This document shows, in pieces, positions 7,496-16,089 of a DNA stretch of 64,000 nt (within the stretch, counting starts at the first letter, position 1; each line of letters starts with the position of its first letter). The notes under the pieces were generated by a model. It had not been told where the DNA came from and ran no database searches. It worked only from the letters and a program-made list of their open reading frames with translations. A program made the translations under genes and the position numbers. Location of the stretch: assembly GCA_030041515.1 (NCBI GenBank), contig JASHNS010000086.1:1-64000 (forward strand), read 5' to 3'. Source of the stretch: Acidobacteriaceae bacterium (lineage in GTDB: Bacteria > Acidobacteriota > Terriglobia > Terriglobales > Acidobacteriaceae).

Positions 7496-9697
7496 CTACT
7501 CGCTCCCGAACGGCAGCGGCGCAGGTTGACCTGCCATCCGCCAGGACCACATCAGGAACGACGCAGCGGTGAGATCGATGGCCGGCTCGGTGGTGGTGTA
7601 GGACTGCATGTTGTCTTTGTACAAGGCGTAGACGGATGGGTCATAAGCGCCGTCGTTGCCGTTGAATTTGCGGAATGGGTTGGCACCGTTGGCAGGGCAG
7701 AGGATCATGCCCTGGACCACGCCGGAGCTGTTCTGGTCGGCGGGGCCCTCAGAAGAAGCGCCCCAGAGGATGGGTGTGCCGCCTGAGGTTCCGTCCAGGG
7801 CGCCGGCCAGATTCGCTACCTGGTGCTGAATGCAGTTGGGGAAGGTGGTGCCATCGCCGACGATGAAGGAAGATCCCCAGGAGTTTGCGCCGAGGATATT
7901 GCCGAGCCAGCGCTCAGCGAAGAGGTTATAGCGGGCATCGCCGGTGATCCAGTAGGCTTCGCTGGCCATCACGGAGAGACCGGCGCCATGGGAGGTGACG
8001 TCGCCGTTGTCCCACTGCTCGCCGAATCCCCAGGGATCCTGCGCGGCCTGCTGGATGGCGACGCCGACCTGAGCGAGGAACTGGCTGCGGATGCCCGAGG
8101 CGGAGTAAGCAAGGCCGCTGGGGTCGCCAGCCGCGCGCAGTGCGCGGTAAAGCTCGAAGTGAGCAAGGCCGCTGACGTCGAGCAGGTTGAGGGTGTCTTC
8201 GTTGCCGGGAATGTAGACGTCGTTGACGTAGTTTTTGGCGAACTGCGCTGCGTCGGCGAGGTACTTCATCGGGTTGGTGACGGGCAGACCCGAGGCGAGG
8301 TCGCCGCACTGCTGCGCCTCGGCGAGGGCAAAATAAAGCTCGGTTGCGCCCAGCTCCATGTCGTCATCCCAAACGGTTTCGTCATTGGGCGGAATCGTGG
8401 TGAGCAGGCAGGTGGGGCACTGCGTGGTGTAGGAGAAACCGGCGGGATCGGGGTAGGAAAGGTTGGCGAGCGCGTAAATATCCTCGGCGTCTTTGAGGCA
8501 GGTATGGGCGAGCGCCGGCCTGGTGGCGTGGTTGAGCTGATAGCAGAGAGCAAAATCGGCCGAGAGGCGTCCGGCGAGGTTCGGGCTGATCTGGGAACCC
8601 TGGGGCAGCTCAGAGAAGACAGCGCGATTGCAGATGTAATAGGTGGTGAGGGGATCGCATGGCTCGGGATCGCCCGATTGATCGTAGTTATCGGCAGCCT
8701 GGGGAAGGGTCCAGATATCGTATTCGGTGATGAGGCAATACGGACTGTTATAGGTGCCGCCGCAATAGCCAGCCGTTGAGGCGGGATCGCCCATGCCGTA
8801 GTAGTCCCAGTCCTGGCTGTTGTCGACCTGAACGGCGAGGGTTTTGGTGCCCTCATTCCACATCTTCATCAGCCATTGGAGGCCGAAGGCGGCTTCAGCG
8901 GTGAAGTCAGAGGAGTAGGGAGCGCCGTTGCCGCTGTTGCCGGCGTAGGAGACGGAGACGGGGGGAGCGGGGGGGTGAATGGGAGCGCCGGCGCCCATCT
9001 GGGCGGGGAAATCGCGAACGCCGATTTCCATCAGCGCCACGACGTAAGTCTCGTCCTCCACATACTTCATGTAGTCGCCCGCGTCCCACCAGCCGCCGGA
9101 AACGTCGATGTGGGGCAGATTCGCAGCGACCAGCGGCGGGGTGGGCGGGGGATTGTCCACGTAGCCGTTGTTGTCGATGGGAGGGGTGATGTACTGGACG
9201 GCATTGGCGTCCTTCAGGTGCCCCGGCGCTGTGCGCAGCGCGTTGGGGATGAAGTCGGGGCCGTCGCGCTCAGTTTGATAGAAGAAGAGCGTATTGAGCA
9301 GGAAGCCTGGGTAGAGAACGTCGGGGGTGTCGACGGCAAACGGCGGCGAGGTTGCGCTGACGGGACCAGCAACGGCAACGGTGTAGGTATCGCGGGCGGG
9401 AACGGAGAAGTCGATGGGGTAGACGTCGTAGATCAATGTTTTGCTGTGACCCCAGGTGCCGATGAGAGCGCCAACGGCGCCGGAGGCGACGACCTTGCCC
9501 GAGGAGTTCGTCACCGTGAACGTCACGCCGCTTACGGGAGACCTGGTCATGAGATAGGCGCGTGCGGGCTGGCCGGATTCATAGCCCGCCTGATCGACGC
9601 GGATCCAGGCGGATTCAGCGGAAGCGGCGGCAGCGAGCAGCAAAGCGGCGAGAAGGAAAGGAAGAGGGCGGCGGGCTTTGCGAATGGAACAAATCAT
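7496..9697 (-). CDS. glycoside hydrolase family 9 endoglucanase (cellulase)
   Basis: The product has 733 aa: a signal peptide (about 1-28), an N-terminal Ig-like domain of the CelD_N type (about 29-125) and a GH9 catalytic domain. The catalytic base motif GGWWDAGDYMKY places Asp205/Asp208. WGSSFIVGDGTTFPNCIQHQ matches the conserved GH9 signature around the active-site His, and Glu704 in TTTEPAIDLTAASF is the proton donor. GH9 enzymes cut beta-1,4-glucans by inversion. The ATG at 9697 is preceded by GAGAG. It is the first gene of a two-gene operon. Its promoter has TTGACG, a 17-bp spacer and TAGAAT, with a LacI-type palindrome filling the spacer. Confidence 0.93.
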   Translation of the reverse strand: MICSIRKARRPLPFLLAALLLAAAASAESAWIRVDQAGYESGQPARAYLMTRSPVSGVTFTVTNSSGKVVASGAVGALIGTWGHSKTLIYDVYPIDFSVPARDTYTVAVAGPVSATSPPFAVDTPDVLYPGFLLNTLFFYQTERDGPDFIPNALRTAPGHLKDANAVQYITPPIDNNGYVDNPPPTPPLVAANLPHIDVSGGWWDAGDYMKYVEDETYVVALMEIGVRDFPAQMGAGAPIHPPAPPVSVSYAGNSGNGAPYSSDFTAEAAFGLQWLMKMWNEGTKTLAVQVDNSQDWDYYGMGDPASTAGYCGGTYNSPYCLITEYDIWTLPQAADNYDQSGDPEPCDPLTTYYICNRAVFSELPQGSQISPNLAGRLSADFALCYQLNHATRPALAHTCLKDAEDIYALANLSYPDPAGFSYTTQCPTCLLTTIPPNDETVWDDDMELGATELYFALAEAQQCGDLASGLPVTNPMKYLADAAQFAKNYVNDVYIPGNEDTLNLLDVSGLAHFELYRALRAAGDPSGLAYSASGIRSQFLAQVGVAIQQAAQDPWGFGEQWDNGDVTSHGAGLSVMASEAYWITGDARYNLFAERWLGNILGANSWGSSFIVGDGTTFPNCIQHQVANLAGALDGTSGGTPILWGASSEGPADQNSSGVVQGMILCPANGANPFRKFNGNDGAYDPSVYALYKDNMQSYTTTEPAIDLTAASFLMWSWRMAGQPAPLPFGSE

Positions 9698-9872
9698 GAG
9701 AAGCTCTCGATCCGAATCAGGAGCCAGCGTGGAGCGCGAACTGGATGCCGGTTCGACCTGGGTCGAGTTGATGAGGCCGAAGGCGGCGCTACCGATGGCT
9801 TCCGTTCAAGCGGGGGAATGCATGTTGGTGGACGCCGCGGACGGCAAGCGGCGCGTTCCGGAATCGTGGAGA

Positions 9873-9901
9873 ATTCTAGATTCAAACGATTGAATCGTCA
9901 A
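9873..9901 (-). promoter_or_regulatory. sigma-70-type promoter of the GH9 operon
   Basis: On the minus strand TTGACG (9896-9901) and TAGAAT (9873-9878) are separated by 17 bases, the optimal distance. The spacer is the palindrome at 9879-9896. It lies about 175 bases upstream of the GH9 ATG. Confidence 0.6.
9879..9896. promoter_or_regulatory. LacI-family-type operator palindrome (site 1)
   Basis: GATTCAAACGATTGAATC has perfect 7-bp arms (GATTCAA/TTGAATC) around ACGA, with the central CG usual for LacI/GalR operators. It sits between the -35 and -10 boxes of the cellulase promoter, where a bound repressor would block polymerase. No LacI-family gene lies in the window, so the regulator is elsewhere. 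Confidence 0.6.
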
Positions 9902-10045
9902 CCAGCCAGCAGGGAGGCGAGCCAGGGGGATGGCTGGTCCGCGCAGTCATCAGGACAACAGGATCAACCAGCTGCCGCTTCCGATTCGGCGAGGCCGGAG
10001 GCGGCGAGGGGGTATGAGGTGCCGCGCCGCTCCTGGGCCACTTCC

Positions 10046-10075
10046 TTGACATTCTCAGTTTTCGGCTGCTAGATT
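10046..10075 (+). promoter_or_regulatory. sigma-70-type promoter of the discoidin/GH-A operon
   Basis: TTGACA (10046-10051), an 18-base spacer and TAGATT (10070-10075). Transcription would start near 10082, directly at the second palindrome, giving a leader of about 85 bases before the ATG at 10167. Confidence 0.6.
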
Positions 10076-10082
10076 TTCACGC

Positions 10083-10098
10083 ATTCAAACGTTTCAAT
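10083..10098. promoter_or_regulatory. LacI-family-type operator palindrome (site 2)
   Basis: ATTCAAACGTTTCAAT is a near-palindrome with a CG centre, mismatched only at one symmetric pair (the C four bases in from each end), and shares ATTCAAACG with site 1. Its position at the expected transcription start fits repression by blocking initiation. Confidence 0.55.
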
Positions 10099-10166
10099 TG
10101 CAGCGAGCAACGCTCGCTGCCCAACTGCGCGCCATAACGACTGAGATGTGCGTCTCCGGAGAGCTC

Positions 10167-12392
10167 ATGAAAATCCCCGCCTGCCCGCGGATTCTGAGGA
10201 ATTGGGTTCTTGCTGCCATGGTGTTGCCGCTGGGTGTGCCGCTGCGTGCGCAGATGATCCGGATCGACGCGGCTGCTCCGGTCAACACGATCAATCCCCG
10301 CACGTCGGTTGGAGCGGGCATCGATCAAATCCCCGTGGCGGCAATCGAACACGATCTGACGCCGGAGGCGCTGCAACCGGTGCTGAAGGCCGGATGGCAA
10401 CCGATCACTTACCGGCAGAACACCGATCTTTCCATGACAGCGTGGCACTGGAATCCGGTGGGCACGTGGAGCGGGCCGGGCGATCAGGGGTACTTCACGG
10501 GCTCCGCAGATTCGAAAGGATTCATCCGTCTCTCGTACGGCTACGCGCTGACGCATCGCGGAGTTACTGCCAACGATGGCACCGGACCGGCGGGATTTTC
10601 AGTGTTGACGGACGGGGATGCAGCGACCTACTGGAAGAGCAATCCGTATCTAACCAGCCGTTACACGCATGAGCCTGACGCCCTGCATCCACAGTGGGTG
10701 ATTATCGATCTCTCCAGATACCAGCTGGTGGATACGATCAGGATCAACTGGGCGCAGCCCTACGCGACAAAGTATGTGGTGCAGTACTGGTCGCAGCCGG
10801 GCCTGGCTACGGACCCTCTGCATTTCCCGCTGCTGGGCGTGTGGACGGCCTTTCCCGAGGGGGTCATCACCGAAGGGAGCGGAGGCATTGCTACGCTGCG
10901 GCTCTCAAAGATGCCCGTAAGCGTGCGGTATGTTCGCGTTTTGATGACGGAGTCTTCCAACACCTGCGACACCCACGGCTCCGGGGATCCGCGGAATTGC
11001 GTTGGCTACGCGATTAACGAGGTTTACCTTGGGACGACGTCGAAGGATGGGATGTTTCATGATCTGGTGCAGCACACAGCGGATCCGGACCAAACGGCGA
11101 CGTATTCCTCTTCGATCGACCCCTGGCACACAGCGAGCAGCCATGTGAACAGGAACGAAGCACAGGTCGGCTTCGATCTCTTCTTTCGCAGCGGAGTAAC
11201 ACGGGGGCTGCCGGCCATGATCCCGATTGCGATGCTGTATAACACGCCGGAGAACGCGGCGGCAGAGATCGAGTACATCGAGAATCACAAATACCCAATC
11301 TCCTATGTGGAAATGGGGGAAGAAGCCGACGGCCAGTTCATTTCGCCGGAAGATTACGGCGCTCTGTACCTGCAGTTTGCGGCGGCTTTGCACAAGGTTG
11401 ACCCGCATCTGAAGCTGGGCGGGCCCTCGTTCCAGGGAGTGAATCAGGATATCGAGTACTGGCCAGATGCCGAAGGGCGCACGTCATGGTTCAGCCGCTT
11501 CCTGCTCTACCTGAAGGAGCACCAGGCGATGAGGGAGCTGAGCTTCTTCTCGTTCGAGCACTATCCATTCGTCCCATGCCAGATTACGTGGGCGAATCTA
11601 TACGAAGAGCCTGCACTGATCCAGCACATCATTGACGTATGGCACGATGACGGGTTGCCGAAAGATATTCCTTACTTCATTACGGAATCGAATTTGTCTT
11701 CTTCGCCGGGAGAGCCCTACCAAAGCGTATTCGGCGGTCTGTGGCTGGCGGACTACATTGGGTCATTCCTGACGGATGGCGGCAGCGGGGTCTATTATTT
11801 TCACGATCTGCCGCTGCAACTGGAGATGGGGTGCAACAACTCGGTGGGGACGTTCGGGATGTTCACGCTGAACCCCGACTACTCGGTGAAGCAACCTTTA
11901 TCGCAATTCTTCGCGAGCGAACTGATCAACCACGCGTGGCTTGCATCCGATGGCGATAACCGGATTTTCCGAGCCAGCTCAGACATTCAGGATGGCGCGG
12001 GCAATACGCTGGTGACCGCTTATGCCGCGCAGCATCCCGACGGCATCTGGTCGGTCATGATCGTCAACAAGGACCAGAACAATGATCACCGAATCCACAT
12101 CGAGTTTGCGGGAAGAGAGGCCGAGCCGCAGAGCTTCAGCGGGGCGGTGTCTGAATCAGTGTTTGGCCGCGGGGAATACCATTGGCATCCGCTGCTGCGT
12201 AACTTCAATGCGCACCTGCCGATTGTCATGAGCAGTGCCCCGGATCTGTATTACGGAGAAGGGAAGGCCGATCCCGACGGACCGATCATGCACCGCGAAC
12301 TGCCGTCGGGGGAACCGGTTCTGTTGCCTGCGGCGTCGATCGTGGTGTTAGAGGGGCATGTGGGACCGCCGAGCGGGCGGGATCAACACTAG
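10167..12392 (+). CDS. secreted glycoside hydrolase with discoidin-like domain, clan GH-A type
   Basis: The product has 741 aa with a signal peptide (about 1-28). Residues about 145-290 form a discoidin/F5-8C-like beta-sandwich (TDGDAATYWKSNP, WVIIDLSRYQLVDTIRINWA, VRYVRVLMTES), usually a carbohydrate-binding fold. The following part carries TIM-barrel signs: YVEMGEEADG supplies the likely acid/base (Glu385 or Glu386) and FITESN the nucleophile Glu507, spaced as in clan GH-A (GH39/GH30/GH51-like). The exact family cannot be named from the sequence alone. GGAGAG lies four bases before the ATG at 10167. It is first in an operon with the BNR-repeat gene and divergent from the cellulase operon. 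Confidence 0.75.
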   Translation: MKIPACPRILRNWVLAAMVLPLGVPLRAQMIRIDAAAPVNTINPRTSVGAGIDQIPVAAIEHDLTPEALQPVLKAGWQPITYRQNTDLSMTAWHWNPVGTWSGPGDQGYFTGSADSKGFIRLSYGYALTHRGVTANDGTGPAGFSVLTDGDAATYWKSNPYLTSRYTHEPDALHPQWVIIDLSRYQLVDTIRINWAQPYATKYVVQYWSQPGLATDPLHFPLLGVWTAFPEGVITEGSGGIATLRLSKMPVSVRYVRVLMTESSNTCDTHGSGDPRNCVGYAINEVYLGTTSKDGMFHDLVQHTADPDQTATYSSSIDPWHTASSHVNRNEAQVGFDLFFRSGVTRGLPAMIPIAMLYNTPENAAAEIEYIENHKYPISYVEMGEEADGQFISPEDYGALYLQFAAALHKVDPHLKLGGPSFQGVNQDIEYWPDAEGRTSWFSRFLLYLKEHQAMRELSFFSFEHYPFVPCQITWANLYEEPALIQHIIDVWHDDGLPKDIPYFITESNLSSSPGEPYQSVFGGLWLADYIGSFLTDGGSGVYYFHDLPLQLEMGCNNSVGTFGMFTLNPDYSVKQPLSQFFASELINHAWLASDGDNRIFRASSDIQDGAGNTLVTAYAAQHPDGIWSVMIVNKDQNNDHRIHIEFAGREAEPQSFSGAVSESVFGRGEYHWHPLLRNFNAHLPIVMSSAPDLYYGEGKADPDGPIMHRELPSGEPVLLPAASIVVLEGHVGPPSGRDQH

Positions 12393-12417
12393 CGCAATCG
12401 CGCCCGGGAGACGTGAC

Positions 12418-15400
12418 ATGAGATCTGTATCGGGCCGGAACCGTGACCGAGTGACATCCAGGAATGAGCGGGCGCACGCGGGCGGGTGGCGACTATGGTG
12501 TATGCCGGCGTTTGTGGTGCTGTTGGCATTCTGTACGGGCGCGAGCGCGCAGCAGATCAACGAGACAACATTTGCCGGATTGCATTGGCGCTTTGTCGGG
12601 CCGTATAACGGCGGGCGAGCTGAAGCGGCCGCAGGGGTATCGGGAACGAACACTTACTATTTCGGCGCGGTGGCGGGCGGTGTGTGGAAGAGCATCGACG
12701 CAGGGGAGCACTGGGCCCCGATCTTCGACAAAGAACCGGTTGCCTCGATCGGCGCCCTTGCGATCGCGCCCTCCGATCCCAACGTGATCTACGCAGGCAC
12801 AGGAGAAGAGGCGATACGCGGCGACATCAGCTATGGCGACGGGATGTGGAGGTCGACCGACGCGGGAAAGACGTGGACGCACATCGGACTGGAGAAGACG
12901 CAGCATGTGGCGGCCATTCTGGTTGATCCGCATGATGCCGACGTGGCGCTGGTGGCAGCGCTTGGCGATCCCTTCGGGCCGAGCCCGGAGCGGGGAGTCT
13001 TTCGCACGAGCGACGGCGGAAAAACCTGGGCGAAAGTCCTCTATAAGGATGACCAGACGGGAGCGGTCGACCTGGTCTTCGACCCGCAGAATTCTCGCAT
13101 TGTCTATGCGGCGCTGTATCAGATCAGCCGCACGCCGTGGGGGTTTACGAGCGGTGGGCCGGGCAGCGGAATCTATCGATCGACGGATGAAGGAGTCACG
13201 TGGAAGCAACTGAGCGGGCACGGGCTTCCGGATGGAGTGCTGGGCCGGATTGGGCTGGCGGTGGGCGCCGATTCCGAGCACGTTTACGCGCTGATCGAGG
13301 CAAAGAAGGGGGGATTGTATGCCTCTGACGACGCAGGCAGGAATTGGCGTTTTGTGACGGACGATCACCGTTTCCGGCAGCGAGCCTGGTATTTCACCAA
13401 CATCTATGCCGATCCAAAGAATCCCGATACTATCTACATCCTGAATACAAGCGTGTACCGTTCGACGGATGGGGGGCGGACGTGGGCAACGGTGGGGGCG
13501 CGGACTCTCGGCGACAATCATTGCCTGTGGATCGATCCTGCCGCTCCCGGACACATGATCGTGGCCGACGACGGCGGGGCAAGCGTCACGGTGGATGGAG
13601 GCCAGACCTGGTCCTCGGAATCGATTGAACCGATCTCGGAGTTTTACCATGTGGCCGTGGATGGGCGCTCGCCGTATTACCTTTACGGCGCACAGCAGGA
13701 CGACGGCACGGTTGCCATCGCGAGCCAGGGCGACGGCCGCCAATTCTACGATGTGGGCGGAGGCGAGAGCGGGTGGGTGGTTCCGACACCGTCAGGGAAT
13801 ACGGTGTACGCGGACGGCTACGATGGCGCGATCACGCGATTCGATCGCCGCAACCGTACGGTCACCGACATTTCGCCGTGGCCGCTGAACCCGATGGGCT
13901 ACGCCGCGGCGGACCTGAAGTACCGGTTCCAGTGGACGGCGCCGATTGCGCTTTCGCCGTTCGATGACCACACGGTTTATTTCGGGGGGGATGTGCTGTT
14001 CCGGACGACGGACAGCGGCCAAAGCTGGACCGTGATCAGCCCCGACCTTACGCGCAACGACAAGGGCAAAGAGCAATCGGCTGGCGGGCCGATCACGCAG
14101 GACAATACCAGCGCGGAATACTACGACACGATCTTTTGCATCGCGCCGTCGGCGGTTGCACACGGAGAAATCTGGGTGGGCACCGATGACGGGCTGATCC
14201 AGCTAACGCGCGATGGAGGCGCGCACTGGACCAACGTGACTCCGCGCGATATGCCGGCGTGGTACAAGATCAGCATTCTCGATGCCTCGCATTTCAGCGC
14301 AGGCACGGCCTACGCAGCGGTGAACGGCGAAAAGAGCAACGATTTCGCGCCCTACATCTATAAGACCACCGATTTCGGCCAGACATGGAGCCGCATCAAC
14401 AACGGCATTCCGGACGGCGCCTACGTGCACGCCGTGCGGGAAGACACGACGCGCAGGGACTTGCTTTTTGCGGGAACCGAATTCGGCGTGTATGTGAGCT
14501 TTGACGGAGGCGCAAACTGGGGACCGCTGCAGATGAACCTGCCTGCTGTACCGGTGCGCGATCTGGTGATCCACGATGACGATTTGCTGATTGCCACGCA
14601 CGGACGTGGATTCTGGGCTCTCGACGACATCGCGCCGCTGCGCCAGTTCACCAGCGAGATTTCGAATGAGGCGGCGTACCTCTTTCATCCCGCGGTTGCG
14701 TTTCGCGGGTTCCATGGAAGCGCCACCATCGACTACTGGCTGAAATCGGCTCCCAAAGGCGCCGTCACACTTGCGATCTACGATGCCAAAGGGGCATTGG
14801 TCCACCAGTACTCCAGCAAGGCAAACGGGCTGCCGGACTGGGTTCGTCCCGAGTATGCAGCTTTTGTCCATCTGCCGCACGTTACCGCGCAGGCCGGAAT
14901 CAACCGATTCGCGTGGGATCTTCGTTATCCGGCCGACCGCGTGGTCAAAGGAGCGGTGACCTGGGGAGGATCGCCGCGGGGGCCGGTGGCGATTCCCGGA
15001 ACGTATCAGGTCAAGCTGACCGTGGACGGCCAGAGCTTCACGGCGCCGCTGATTGTGCGGGAAAGCCCACAGATCAGTGTGACGCAGGCCGATCTGGAGC
15101 GGCAGCTTGCGCTGGCGCTGAGGATCCAGGCAGAAGTCAACGCGGCAGACGAGGCGGTGAACGAGATTCTCAGCGTCCGCTCGCAATTGACTGTTCTGGA
15201 ACAGCGCGTGGGCCCGCAGCAGAGCGAAATCGCCGATGCGGCCAGGACGCTGGGAACAAAAGCGAGCGCGATCGAAGACGCGCTGATCGATCTCAAATCG
15301 AAGAGCGGGGAAGATCCCCTCAACTTCCCAGTGCGGTTAGCGGACCAGATGATGGCTCTTGGCGGTTCGGTAGAGAGCAGCGATGCGGCGCCGACGACGG

Positions 15401-15579
15401 CCGAGTCCACGGTCTTTGCGACACTGAAGACCCAGATCGATGCCGAAGTGGGCGCCTGGAATCTTCTGCAGAAGAAAGATCTCGCTGCGCTGAATGCGAT
15501 GGTGAGGCGCGACAACGTCCCTTTTGTTGCAGTTCCCGCACCGGGGCCGGGAAGTGGGCAGGATCGGGAAGAGCGGTGA
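12418..15579 (+). CDS. large secreted BNR/Asp-box repeat protein, sortilin (VPS10)-like
   Basis: The product has 1053 aa with a long N-terminus and signal sequence ending in GASAQQ. At least ten Asp-box/BNR motifs of the form S/T-x-D-x-G-x-T-W are visible (RSTDAGKTW, RTSDGGKTW, RSTDEGVTW, RSTDGGRTW, RTTDSGQSW, TRDGGAHW, TTDFGQTW), which predicts a ten-bladed sortilin-type or tandem seven-bladed propeller in the first about 750 residues. A beta-sandwich and a helical C-terminal segment (about 900-1050) follow. These proteins are abundant in Acidobacteriota and often named glycosyl hydrolase, but no catalytic residues are evident. The start at 12418 has GGGAG upstream and lies 25 bases after the preceding gene, so it is probably co-transcribed. 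Confidence 0.82.
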   Translation: MRSVSGRNRDRVTSRNERAHAGGWRLWCMPAFVVLLAFCTGASAQQINETTFAGLHWRFVGPYNGGRAEAAAGVSGTNTYYFGAVAGGVWKSIDAGEHWAPIFDKEPVASIGALAIAPSDPNVIYAGTGEEAIRGDISYGDGMWRSTDAGKTWTHIGLEKTQHVAAILVDPHDADVALVAALGDPFGPSPERGVFRTSDGGKTWAKVLYKDDQTGAVDLVFDPQNSRIVYAALYQISRTPWGFTSGGPGSGIYRSTDEGVTWKQLSGHGLPDGVLGRIGLAVGADSEHVYALIEAKKGGLYASDDAGRNWRFVTDDHRFRQRAWYFTNIYADPKNPDTIYILNTSVYRSTDGGRTWATVGARTLGDNHCLWIDPAAPGHMIVADDGGASVTVDGGQTWSSESIEPISEFYHVAVDGRSPYYLYGAQQDDGTVAIASQGDGRQFYDVGGGESGWVVPTPSGNTVYADGYDGAITRFDRRNRTVTDISPWPLNPMGYAAADLKYRFQWTAPIALSPFDDHTVYFGGDVLFRTTDSGQSWTVISPDLTRNDKGKEQSAGGPITQDNTSAEYYDTIFCIAPSAVAHGEIWVGTDDGLIQLTRDGGAHWTNVTPRDMPAWYKISILDASHFSAGTAYAAVNGEKSNDFAPYIYKTTDFGQTWSRINNGIPDGAYVHAVREDTTRRDLLFAGTEFGVYVSFDGGANWGPLQMNLPAVPVRDLVIHDDDLLIATHGRGFWALDDIAPLRQFTSEISNEAAYLFHPAVAFRGFHGSATIDYWLKSAPKGAVTLAIYDAKGALVHQYSSKANGLPDWVRPEYAAFVHLPHVTAQAGINRFAWDLRYPADRVVKGAVTWGGSPRGPVAIPGTYQVKLTVDGQSFTAPLIVRESPQISVTQADLERQLALALRIQAEVNAADEAVNEILSVRSQLTVLEQRVGPQQSEIADAARTLGTKASAIEDALIDLKSKSGEDPLNFPVRLADQMMALGGSVESSDAAPTTAESTVFATLKTQIDAEVGAWNLLQKKDLAALNAMVRRDNVPFVAVPAPGPGSGQDREER

Positions 15580-16089
15580 CGAGCTTTTCGCGGCGAGGAG
15601 TCGGCACCTGGCCCACGGATGGTGCGGAAGGCCGGGGAAGGAACAAACCGGGTCTTCAGGACGAGGACGCCTCCATTCACGGTGACCGTGACGGCCACGC
15701 TGCTGATGATTCTTCCCGCAACCTGATCCGTTTGTCAGCGGCACCTGGCAACTACCAAGACTTGCGAGGTTACACATCCGCCCCATGAGCGCAGCCATCT
15801 GCAGGCAAGCGCACAGGAGCCGGGAATGAACAGCCACCAGAGGACTCAATGACGGATCGCCTGATGAGATTCGCTCCGGGAAGCCAATCCGGGACGATGC
15901 GCGATTCGTAATATGTGCGTAAAATCTGCCGGAACTCACCGTTGGGTCGAGCTTGCGGACTATGATCGGAATAGAAGCTGGCGAACTCCCTCTGGATCGC
16001 AACCGTGCTGCCGATCTCTCCGGCACGCTTCCCCGGACCGACAATCGCTCACTCAGCCGCTGTCCCGGTTCGAAGAAAGGTCCAGACCA
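15580..16089. other. 510-base region without a supported gene
   Basis: Several open frames cross it, but none has a ribosome binding site with a recognisable product. The frame of the next gene stays open to 15913, but that translation is Arg/Ser/Pro-rich and looks non-coding. No terminator or RNA was recognised. Confidence 0.5.

Larger units (their letters stand above)
9698..10166. other. divergent intergenic region between two glycosidase operons
   Basis: No gene is seen. The region holds two facing promoters and two related palindromes, described separately. The stretch 9905-10040 between them shows only a pair of short inverted segments around GCCAGCC. Confidence 0.6.

Noticed and set aside
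3968-7786. 1272-codon open frame on the plus strand
   Set aside because: It runs antisense to the glycosidase/FGE fusion and part of ybbP and the cellulase; composition is Gly/Arg/Ala/Asp-rich and no motif appears. It is a GC-bias shadow.
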